Source: Gloeobacter violaceus PCC 7421 (GTDB taxonomy: Bacteria; Cyanobacteriota; Cyanobacteriia; Gloeobacterales; Gloeobacteraceae). From it: a stretch of DNA of 64,000 bases. The translations under genes and the position numbers were made by a program. The stretch lies in the NCBI RefSeq assembly GCF_000011385.1, contig NC_005125.1, positions 3,348,001 through 3,412,000 of the forward strand. Reading direction: 5' to 3'. The notes under the pieces were generated by a model that was given only the letters and a program-made list of their open reading frames with translations, was not told the DNA's origin and searched no databases. This document shows, piece after piece, positions 51,838 to 59,114 of this stretch. How positions within the stretch are numbered: the stretch's first letter is position 1; every line of letters begins with the position of its first letter.

Positions 51838-52239
51838 TTACCCGCAACCAAGCAGTCGGGCCGCCTCCGGTGTGCGGGGCGCCAGAAATTCAAAGGTGTT
51901 GCCGTCGAGATCCTTGGCATAAAAGGAACTGGTGCCGTCGCGATGGGCATGGATGGTGGTGGCGGTGGCCCCTTGTTCTTGGAGTTGGGCGTAGTAATGG
52001 GCCAGGGCCGCCTCGTCTTCGAGTACAAAGCCGAAGTGCGGTCCGGCCGCCGAGTACTTGGGTCCAAGCAACGCCAGCCCGTCGCCGCCGGCTTTGACAA
52101 AGGCCCAGTCCTCGTCCTGCCAGGCCACTTCCATCCCGAGGGTCCGATAAAATGTGACGGCGCGTGGGACATCCTGCACGCAGACGGCTACATGCCCCAG
52201 GCGGGTCAGACGGGTGCGCAACGGTGTAACAGAGGACAT
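51838..52239 (-). CDS. VOC-superfamily (glyoxalase-like) protein
   Basis: The ATG at 52239, with GGAG upstream, gives 133 residues forming one VOC module: RLGHVAVCVQDVPRAVTFYR TLGMEV (with a break), WAFVKAGGDGLALLG, PHFGFVLEDEAAL and SSFYAKDLDGNTFEFLAPRT. Metal-ligand positions His (LGHVAV), His (AGPHFGF) and Glu (FEFLA) are present, so it may be a lyase, dioxygenase or resistance-type binding protein. The substrate is not known. Confidence 0.87.
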   Translation of the reverse strand: MSSVTPLRTRLTRLGHVAVCVQDVPRAVTFYRTLGMEVAWQDEDWAFVKAGGDGLALLGPKYSAAGPHFGFVLEDEAALAHYYAQLQEQGATATTIHAHRDGTSSFYAKDLDGNTFEFLAPRTPEAARLLGCG

Positions 52240-52346
52240 AAAAACTTCTCCAAAAAGTAGCGTCGTCCGGCCCGCAGGCGCAATCACAACCGCGCACCGG
52301 CTTCTCCAGGATAACCCTTCACAACCGGGCCAAACTTACCAAAGCC

Positions 52347-52378
52347 AAGCCCCCGGACTGGAGACAATCCGGGGGCTT
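52347..52378 (-). terminator. Hairpin after the small gene at 52394
   Basis: An 11-bp perfect stem AAGCCCCCGGA / TCCGGGGGCTT with a 10-base loop lies 16 bases beyond the stop of the minus-strand gene. The following bases (GGCTTTGG) are only moderately T-rich. Confidence 0.6.
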
Positions 52379-52393
52379 GGGGTGAAGTCGTTG

Positions 52394-52603
52394 CTACGAG
52401 AGCGGCGGCAAACCGGGGCATCGATCTTGCCCGTCCTGGTAACCCATTGCATAGGCAATCTCCACGGTCTGACGAACGAGTTGAACAAGCTTCAGGGCAA
52501 GTAGTTGATCGAGCGGTTCGGTCGTATCGAGCCACAGACGCTCAAAGCTGCTTTGCAGCGGCTCCGGCGCGTGCAGCGGCAAATCGTGGCTGTCCGAAGG
52601 CAT
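52394..52603 (-). CDS. Small hypothetical protein
   Basis: This gene encodes 69 residues: a polar N-terminus, then an amphipathic helical stretch EPLDQLLALKLVQLVRQTVE followed by IAYAMGYQDGQDRC. The helix and the terminator behind the gene argue for a real product. I do not recognise the family. The ribosome binding site is weak (a run of G about ten bases upstream). Confidence 0.5.
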   Translation of the reverse strand: MPSDSHDLPLHAPEPLQSSFERLWLDTTEPLDQLLALKLVQLVRQTVEIAYAMGYQDGQDRCPGLPPLS

Positions 52604-52770
52604 AGCATTGCCCCCTACAGAGGATTGGGCTTACAAGCACTCCCCACGCGGGCGGCCGGTTTCAACCTGATTGCAGACAGTTATTCAAACCGAAGTGCAC
52701 AGTTTCGCTACCTCTATTGTAGAAAAAACCGGCAGCAACCGCCATGGGGATCACTGGGCAAGCGCTGCAC

Positions 52771-53388
52771 TCAACGCAGCAATTCGCGCAGCCCGTCGAC
52801 CATAAACTGCAGGGCGATGGCCAGGATCAAAAATCCCAAAATCTGGTTGAGGGCGCGGGTGCCCGCCCGGCCCAACCGCTTGAGCAAAGGCTCCCCGAGC
52901 ATCAGACACAGATAGAGCACGCCGGCCACCAGGGCGATACCCACCAGGCTGCCAAAGTAGTCGGGCCAGCCGGACGCCTTCGAGGACAACCCAATTACCA
53001 CACCGATGGCCCCCGGACCGCTGACCAGCGGCATCGCCATCGGCGCAAAGGCAATGTCCCCCGAGGTGTTCGCCGCCAGGGCGGTGTCGCCCTCGTGGCG
53101 GTGGGAGTTGACCATCTCCCAGCCGGTCTGGGCAATGAGCAACCCGCCGGCGATGCGCAGCACCGCAAAGGAAATCCCAAAAAATTCGAGCACCACCTTG
53201 CCCACCAGCAAAAAACCTGCCAGCAGCCAGAGCACATGAATGGTCGTCAACCGCGCCTGCCGGCGACGGTAACTGTCGCTTCCCGAACTGGTAAGACTAT
53301 AAAAAATCGGCACCGCCCCCAACGGATCGGTCACCGGCAACAGCGCCAGAAAAGTTCCAGCGGCAGAACCGAGCACACTCTCCCACAT
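52771..53388 (-). CDS. MarC-family integral membrane protein
   Basis: The ATG at 53388 gives 205 residues with six hydrophobic segments. It carries MarC/NAAT signatures: GTFLALLPVTDPLGAVPIFY at the N-terminus and FAPMAMPLVSGPGAIGVVIG in the middle, each with the conserved P in helix 1 and helix 4. Proteins of this family were once linked to antibiotic resistance and some transport neutral amino acids; the role here is unknown. No obvious operon partner lies beside it. Confidence 0.92.
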   Translation of the reverse strand: MWESVLGSAAGTFLALLPVTDPLGAVPIFYSLTSSGSDSYRRRQARLTTIHVLWLLAGFLLVGKVVLEFFGISFAVLRIAGGLLIAQTGWEMVNSHRHEGDTALAANTSGDIAFAPMAMPLVSGPGAIGVVIGLSSKASGWPDYFGSLVGIALVAGVLYLCLMLGEPLLKRLGRAGTRALNQILGFLILAIALQFMVDGLRELLR

Positions 53389-53476
53389 CGGCCGCACCCT
53401 TAGCCTTTACATTTTGATACACTATCCAGACAACTGTAGCTTTTGCTACACATTTTCGTCAACGGTGCCGGGAAGT

Positions 53477-53695
53477 TCAGTGCTTGCGGTTGGCACCTTT
53501 GAGCTGTTCGTAGGTCTCGACGGTCTCGGGCGACGGGGGACCCAGTGGGTCACGGCCGCCGCCCAACAGCCACAGGCCGCCGCTCACCCCCGCGAAGACG
53601 GCAGCGGCCCACAGCAAGGCCACCGGTGTTGTCGACCGATACCCTTTGGCGACGGCAAATGCGGCTACCGCTGCGATCGAAGCTGTCACGAACAT
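53477..53695 (-). CDS. Small membrane protein
   Basis: The ATG at 53695 has GGAAGGGG eight bases upstream, which decides the start over a GTG at 53710. The 72-residue product has two transmembrane helices (FVTASIAAVAAFAVAKGY and VALLWAAAVFAGVSGGLWLL) and a hydrophilic tail PSPETVETYEQLKGANRKH. I do not recognise the family. Confidence 0.65.
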   Translation of the reverse strand: MFVTASIAAVAAFAVAKGYRSTTPVALLWAAAVFAGVSGGLWLLGGGRDPLGPPSPETVETYEQLKGANRKH

Positions 53696-53741
53696 GCCGA
53701 CCCCTTCCACACCGACGCGTATGCGCCGATCCTAGCCTCGC

Positions 53742-53996
53742 CTAGATCGGCCGAAACCACAGTTCGCTGCAGTCGCAGTCGCGGGCCAAGTTAAGGGCTA
53801 CCAATTGGATTTGCGTACGAAATCCGGCACTTTCTTCAACCAGGCCCGCCGGAAATTGCCGTTCGTCGTCCGTGACAAATACGTATCTTCGTTCTTGAAT
53901 CGTATGTTTGTTTTGCACTACCCAGGTTCCGCTGATCAAGGCTTGTCCTGTGGCTTTATCAAAAAATACGCCCCTTACCAAAGTCTCAATTTGCAT
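53742..53996 (-). CDS. Small hypothetical protein
   Basis: The 84-residue protein is soluble and looks like a compact beta-rich domain (MQIETLVRGVFFDKATGQAL, then GTWVVQNKHTIQERRYVFVT). The codon use is less GC-rich than in the neighbours. I do not recognise it. A ribosome binding site is not clear. Confidence 0.5.
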   Translation of the reverse strand: MQIETLVRGVFFDKATGQALISGTWVVQNKHTIQERRYVFVTDDERQFPAGLVEESAGFRTQIQLVALNLARDCDCSELWFRPI

Positions 53997-54504
53997 AAAT
54001 TCGCATATGCCTCTATTAAAATCGAAGCGAGGATAAATCCAAGGTCGTCTCCTTCAAGGTTCCTCTTGCAGCGATAGAAAAGCAACTACTGCGGGTTATA
54101 GAGAAGACTCTACCTGCGGAAGGAAGCCTCGGCGAATACTCCAGGCGGCAACCGCAACTACAGTTCGACGGCGAGCGTTTCGAGGGTGGGGGCGTCCGGG
54201 GAGCCGAAGCGGTGCGGACCAAAGTGCAGCGCTGCTGGAGTGGTTGCCGGTCGATGCCCAAAAAGTGGCCGAGGTAGTAGGCTTCGCTCCAGTCGAGTTG
54301 TCGGCGCAACCCTAATAGGGGAGCGGCTGTGGTGCTGACGGCGGCGGTTGCGCCCCCGGCTTAAAAGTCGCTGGAACCGGGGTAGGATGCTCGCCCGCTC
54401 CCGGAGCGGCTAAGCTGTGGGCAACCCCCCATCCGCCCCGGACGGCCCCGGCTTCCCGAGGCGGACGATGGACGGTCTGTCTTGCCACCTCGTATGTTGA
54501 GCGT
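53997..54504. other. Intergenic region before topA with a possible decayed gene
   Basis: This 0.5 kb gap holds one possible remnant on the minus strand (54158-54309) and, near topA, presumably its promoter. I see no tRNA, no strong terminator and no repeat. The 150 bases upstream of topA are very GC-rich. Confidence 0.45.
54158..54309 (-). pseudogene. Possible small gene with a one-base deletion
   Basis: From TTG at 54309 the minus strand reads LRRQLDWSEAYYLGHFLGID followed by RQPLQQ. Restoring one G in CAGCA-GCGCTG lets it continue ALHFGPHRFGSPDAPTLETL to AVEL and TAG at 54158, a sensible C-terminus. Without the repair the frame runs on with unlikely composition. The product would have about 50 residues. 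Unrecognised; the upstream part may be missing. Confidence 0.35.
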
Positions 54505-56802
54505 ATGAGCAAATCGCTAGTCATCGTCGAATCCCCCGCCAAGGCCAAAACGATCAGCAAGATCCTCGGCAAGAACTTTGTCGTCAAGGCCTCCGCCGGG
54601 CACATCCGCGACCTTCCCCAAAAAGAGATGGGCGTGAATGTCAAAAATGACTTCGAGCCCAAGTACGTGATCATTCCCAAAAAAGAAGAGGTGGTCGAGG
54701 AACTCAAAGGGGCCGCCCGCAATGCCGACCGAGTCTATCTGGCCCCCGACCCCGACCGCGAGGGAGAAGCGATCGCCTGGCATCTGGCGCAGATTCTGGA
54801 TATTCCCGGCGACAGGCTGCAGCGCATTGAGTTTCACGAGATCACCAAGCAGGCCATCCAGAACGCCGTCGCCCATCCCCGCGACATCGATATCAACCGG
54901 GTCGATGCCCAGCAGGCGCGGCGCATCCTCGATCGGCTGGTGGGCTACAAGCTCAGCCCGCTGCTGTGGAAAAAAGTGCAGCGCGGCCTGTCCGCCGGGC
55001 GGGTGCAGTCGGTGGCGGTGCGCCTGCTGTGCGACCGCGAAAAAGAAATCCAGGCGTTCGTGAGCGAAGAGTACTGGACCGTCCACGGCCGCTTCCGCCA
55101 GAGTGCTCAGGTTGAAGCCACCCCGTTCAGCGCCGATCTGGTTCGCTGGTCGGGCAAAAAACCGGATCTAGGCAACGAGACGGCGGCGCGGGCGGTGGTC
55201 GAAGTCCTGACGGGAGCTGCCTCGCGGGTCGATTCGGTCAAGACCCGCGAGCGGCAAAAAGAACCCCAACCGCCCTTCATCACCAGCACCCTGCAGCGCG
55301 AAGGCGCTTCGGCATTGGGCCTCACCGTCAAGCGCACAATGGCCATCGCCCAGCAACTCTACGAAGGCATCGATTTGGGTGAAGAGGGGCCGGTGGGGCT
55401 GATCACCTATATGCGCACCGACAGCACCCGGGTGGCCGAAGAAGCCCAGGAAGCGGCGCGCGAATTTATCTTGGCCGCCTACGGCAAATCGTACTACCCG
55501 AGCCGCCGCCGCCAGTACGGCGCCAAAAAAGGCGCCCAGGACGCCCACGAGTGCGTCCGGCCCACCGACATCAACCGCCCCCCCGACGCAATCAAAAAAT
55601 CGCTCACCCCGGACCAGTTCAAGCTCTACCGCCTGATCTGGCAGCGCTTTACGGCCTCGCAGATGACCGCGGCCACCCTGGAGACGCGCACGGTCGAAAT
55701 CGCCGCCACCCCCACAGCCGGCCGCCCCGACGCCCTGTTTCGCGTCTCGGTCACCCGCACGATCTTCGACGGCTACACCCGCGTCTACGAAGAAGCGCGC
55801 GAGGAAGCAGCCACGGGCGACGAAGAAGCGGCCGGTGCCGCGCCGGTGCTCGAAGAGGGCGAGGCGCTCACCTTGCTCACGGTCGACCCCAAGCAGCACT
55901 TTACCCAGCCGCCCGCGCGCTTCTCCGAGGCCACTCTCGTCAAGGCCCTCGAAGAGCAGGGGATCGGCAGACCGAGTACCTACGCCCCCACCATCGGCAC
56001 GATCCAGGAGCGCGGCTACGTCAATAAAGATGGCCGCACGCTCATCCCCACCGACCTGGGCATGAAAGTGAACGACCAACTGGTCCAGCACTTTCCCAAC
56101 ATCGTCGATACCGAATTTACCGCCAACATGGAAGCGCAGCTCGACGAAGTCGAAAAGGGTTCCCAGCGCTGGACCCAGTTGCTTGCGGATTTTTATGGGC
56201 CGTTTGTGGAGACGCTCAAGGCCGCCGACGAGGAGATGAAGCGGGTGGTGATCGTCACCGATCACCTGTGCGAGAGCTGCGGTCGGCCGCTGCTCAACCG
56301 CTACGGCCGCTTCGGCAACTTCTTGGGCTGCTCGGGCTATCCGGAGTGCGACTTTACCCACCAGCTCACCCGCGACAACAAACCGGTCCCCAAGGACCGC
56401 CCCGCCGAGGGGATTTCCTGCAACCAGTGCGGCCACGCGCCGATGCTCATCACCTACGGCCGCTACGGCGAGTACCTCAAGTGCCCCGCCTGCGGCAAGA
56501 GCCAGCCCAAATCGACGGGGATCACCTGCCCCAAGTGCAGCAAAGGCCAGATCGTCGAGCGCCGCTCGAAGATGGGCAAGAATTTTTACGGCTGCGACCA
56601 GTATCCCGATTGCGACTTCGTGCTGTGGAGTCGGCCCATCGACAAACCCGCCTGTCCCGAGTGCGGCTCGATCTTGCTCTACAAACCCCGCAAGCGCGGC
56701 GACGACATGGTGGCTTGTTCAGCCTGCAAATTCACCGCCCCCGCCCAGGAGATGGTGGGCGAGGAGGAAGTGGAGCGGCAGGCTGAATTGCTTACCGGTT
56801 GA
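54505..56802 (+). CDS. topA: DNA topoisomerase I
   Basis: The 765-residue enzyme relaxes negative supercoils by a type IA mechanism. The TOPRIM domain has Glu9 in VESPAKAKTI and Asp82/Asp84 in APDPDREGEAIAWH; the active-site Tyr302 is in TYMRTDSTRVAEEA. Four C-terminal zinc-ribbon-like modules follow (from about residue 585: CESCGRPLL, CNQCGHAPM, CPKCSKGQI, CPECGSILL), with their second Cys pairs mostly intact. The length is normal for cyanobacteria. The lipoprotein gene downstream overlaps its stop codon. Confidence 0.98.
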   Translation: MSKSLVIVESPAKAKTISKILGKNFVVKASAGHIRDLPQKEMGVNVKNDFEPKYVIIPKKEEVVEELKGAARNADRVYLAPDPDREGEAIAWHLAQILDIPGDRLQRIEFHEITKQAIQNAVAHPRDIDINRVDAQQARRILDRLVGYKLSPLLWKKVQRGLSAGRVQSVAVRLLCDREKEIQAFVSEEYWTVHGRFRQSAQVEATPFSADLVRWSGKKPDLGNETAARAVVEVLTGAASRVDSVKTRERQKEPQPPFITSTLQREGASALGLTVKRTMAIAQQLYEGIDLGEEGPVGLITYMRTDSTRVAEEAQEAAREFILAAYGKSYYPSRRRQYGAKKGAQDAHECVRPTDINRPPDAIKKSLTPDQFKLYRLIWQRFTASQMTAATLETRTVEIAATPTAGRPDALFRVSVTRTIFDGYTRVYEEAREEAATGDEEAAGAAPVLEEGEALTLLTVDPKQHFTQPPARFSEATLVKALEEQGIGRPSTYAPTIGTIQERGYVNKDGRTLIPTDLGMKVNDQLVQHFPNIVDTEFTANMEAQLDEVEKGSQRWTQLLADFYGPFVETLKAADEEMKRVVIVTDHLCESCGRPLLNRYGRFGNFLGCSGYPECDFTHQLTRDNKPVPKDRPAEGISCNQCGHAPMLITYGRYGEYLKCPACGKSQPKSTGITCPKCSKGQIVERRSKMGKNFYGCDQYPDCDFVLWSRPIDKPACPECGSILLYKPRKRGDDMVACSACKFTAPAQEMVGEEEVERQAELLTG

Positions 56803-58124
56803 GCGGACCGGTGCGCGCGCCAGGGAAGCTGTACGGACTGTGGGCAAAACCGTTGTTGCTGGTGCTGTCGAGTGCGGCGCTTGTCGCCTGCGCCGGGTCA
56901 CCCGAACCTTCCGGTCCCATCGAGCTGACATTCTGGCACGGTGCCGACCCGCCTCCCAACCGGGTGGTACTCGACAAGCTCGTGGAGCGCTTTAATTTTC
57001 AGCACCCGGATATCCGCGTGCGTGCCATTTACGCGGGCCAGCAGGATCAGCAGATCCCCAAAATTTTGGCGGCGGTGATCGGCGGCTCGCCCCCGGATTT
57101 GCTCTGGTACAACGCCACGCTCACCGGCCAGTTGGTCAAGGCCGACGCCGTCGTTCCCCTCGACGGCTACTTGCAAAAAGAAAACCTGCTCGAGCGGGTC
57201 TATCCGAATTTGATCCCCGCCACCCGCTACCGGGGCAAGACCTGGTCGCTTCCTTTTGACACCAACAACCTGGCGGTCTTCTACAACAAAAAGATCTTTG
57301 CAAAAGCCGGGGTGCAGACTTTTCCCACCACCTGGGCCGAATTTCTGAGCCTCGCCGAGCGGCTCACCGTCGATCGCAATGGCGACGGCCGCCCGGAGCG
57401 CCACGGCCTGCGGCTGCCCTTGGGCAAGGGCGAATGGACCGTTTTCAACTGGTTACCCTTTTTCTGGCAGGCTGGGGGTGAACTGCTCGTAGGCGGCCAA
57501 CCGCAGATCGATTCGCCTGCGGGGGTACGCGCCCTCACTTACTGGCAGAGTTTGCTCGTCCGTTCCGCCGCGAGCCTCTCCCAGCCCGAGCAGGGCTACA
57601 TGTTCGACGATTTTTTTGCCGGACGGGTGGCGATGCAGGTGAGCGGTCCCTGGACCCTGGGAGAAATTGGCGAAAACGGCATGGATTACGGCGTATTTCC
57701 CTTGCCGCGCGGCGAGGTGCGGGCCACCGCCATCGGCGGCGAGCAGTTGTTTTTGATGAAGACGACGCCCAAGCGCGAGCAGGCCGGCTGGCACTTCGCG
57801 CGTTATATTCTCAGTGCCGAATTTCAGAGCGCCTGGGCCACCGGCACGGGCTACTTGCCCGTCACCCCCGAGGCGACCCGCACCCCCGCCTACCAGACGT
57901 TTTTACAGCGCAATCCGCAACTAAAAATCTTCCTCGACCAGTTGCCTTCGGGCCGCAACCGCCCCCTCGACCCGACCTACCCGCAAATTTCTGACGCCAT
58001 TGGCCGTGCGGTCGAGCAGGTGCTTCTGGGAGCACGCACCCCCACTGCGGCCCTCAACGCCGCCCAACGCGAAGCGGCACTGATTGTGCGCACCCAGCCA
58101 GGGGATATCGACACCGGGCCTTAG
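56799..58124 (+). CDS. ABC-transporter sugar-binding lipoprotein (family 1)
   Basis: The start is either TTG at 56799, overlapping the topA stop, or GTG at 56811. A lipoprotein signal with lipobox LVAC ends at about Cys31. The mature protein is a family-1 solute-binding protein: IELTFWHGADPPPNRVVLDK, IPKILAAVIGGSPPDLLWYN, NNLAVFYNKKIFAKAG and YGVFPLPRGE, in the order usual for maltose- or glycerol-phosphate-type binders. It should deliver a sugar or polyol to a membrane permease, but no permease gene is adjacent, so the system is split in the genome. Confidence 0.9.
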   Translation: MSGPVRAPGKLYGLWAKPLLLVLSSAALVACAGSPEPSGPIELTFWHGADPPPNRVVLDKLVERFNFQHPDIRVRAIYAGQQDQQIPKILAAVIGGSPPDLLWYNATLTGQLVKADAVVPLDGYLQKENLLERVYPNLIPATRYRGKTWSLPFDTNNLAVFYNKKIFAKAGVQTFPTTWAEFLSLAERLTVDRNGDGRPERHGLRLPLGKGEWTVFNWLPFFWQAGGELLVGGQPQIDSPAGVRALTYWQSLLVRSAASLSQPEQGYMFDDFFAGRVAMQVSGPWTLGEIGENGMDYGVFPLPRGEVRATAIGGEQLFLMKTTPKREQAGWHFARYILSAEFQSAWATGTGYLPVTPEATRTPAYQTFLQRNPQLKIFLDQLPSGRNRPLDPTYPQISDAIGRAVEQVLLGARTPTAALNAAQREAALIVRTQPGDIDTGP

Positions 58125-58218
58125 AACCTGCGTGTAACGGTAAGAAAACCACCTTTGGAAAAAGCCTTGTGTCATGTGCGATAAAATGCTGTCCGTGAGC
58201 AACGGCTGAAAAATCGTT

Positions 58219-58857
58219 ATGTACGCCCTGATTTCAAGCCAGAAGATTCAGCTGCCGCCTGGGACCGTCGTCCGGATGTTGGGCTCCTGGGAGGACTACC
58301 GCGCCCTTCAAGACAGCCGGGGCGATGCTTCCATTCCCCGCATCAAGTACCGGGTCGAAGAGGTTTTGCTGATGTCCCCCCTGCCAAAGCATGGGCGCGA
58401 CGCCCATTTGGTCGCGGGTATCGTCACCGCTTTGCTTGATGCTCAAAACCGCAACTACGAAGCCTTTACGCCAATCACGATGGAACTGCCGGAACAAGGC
58501 GGCATCGAGCCGGACTATTGTTTCTACATCGACAATTGGCAGGGGGTAGTCGGGCGAGATCGTTTGAATTGGGGGATCGACCCCTGGCCCGACCTTGCAA
58601 TTGAAATCGACGTCACCAACTACACCGATGTGAACGATTACTTGTTGTACCGGCTGCCGGAAGTGTGGTTGTGCCGTCGCAGCCGTCTCGCCATTTACCG
58701 GCTACAAGACAACGAGTACCGACTTCAAGAAACGAGTCCTTACTTTCCGGGCATAGACTTGTCGGCGCTGTTTGAACAATGTGTGCGGGCTGCGGGCGAG
58801 CGCGGCACAGGTGCGGCCACGCGCGAGTTGCGTCGGCAAATTGCAGCGCGAACTTGA
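58219..58857 (+). CDS. Uma2-family (DUF820) putative nuclease
   Basis: The 212-residue protein belongs to the large cyanobacterial Uma2 family with a PD-(D/E)XK-like fold. Visible blocks are VRMLGSWEDYRALQDSRGDA, KYRVEEVLLMSPLPKHGRDA, GIEPDYCFYIDN and WPDLAIEIDVTNYTDVNDY, then LPEVWLCRRSRLAIYRL. The third core position has Asp/Thr instead of the usual Ser-Pro-Ser, a frequent variation. Function is unproven and the family is often mobile. The ATG has no strong ribosome binding site. Confidence 0.85.
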   Translation: MYALISSQKIQLPPGTVVRMLGSWEDYRALQDSRGDASIPRIKYRVEEVLLMSPLPKHGRDAHLVAGIVTALLDAQNRNYEAFTPITMELPEQGGIEPDYCFYIDNWQGVVGRDRLNWGIDPWPDLAIEIDVTNYTDVNDYLLYRLPEVWLCRRSRLAIYRLQDNEYRLQETSPYFPGIDLSALFEQCVRAAGERGTGAATRELRRQIAART

Positions 58858-58968
58858 GTAATTCGACTTGAAACTCAAGCAGAGCTTTGATAGTTCTGGA
58901 CATTCTCGGAGTCCTTTGCCGAGAGCCCCAGCCGTTTGGATCAGTTTTGCGGGGACAGGCGATTGTTT

Positions 58969-59008
58969 GTTCATGCGCCGTTAACAATATGTTCACCGCC
59001 TGTTAATG
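58969..59008 (+). promoter_or_regulatory. Four tandem Pho-box-like repeats
   Basis: GTTCATG, GTTAACA, GTTCACC and GTTAATG begin at 58969, 58980, 58991 and 59002, exactly 11 bases apart. That is the 7-plus-4 spacing of PhoB/SphR half-sites. The array lies 107 bases before the ATG of a secreted phosphoesterase-family gene, so regulation by phosphate limitation is likely. Confidence 0.7.
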
Positions 59009-59114
59009 CCATTCATCTACCGTGATGAGCAACTGCATTCCCATGGTGTTGACGCACAACTTCTTCTAAACGTCAGTGACCATATGACCCAGTTCTGTCG
59101 TAAGGAGCCAGCTT

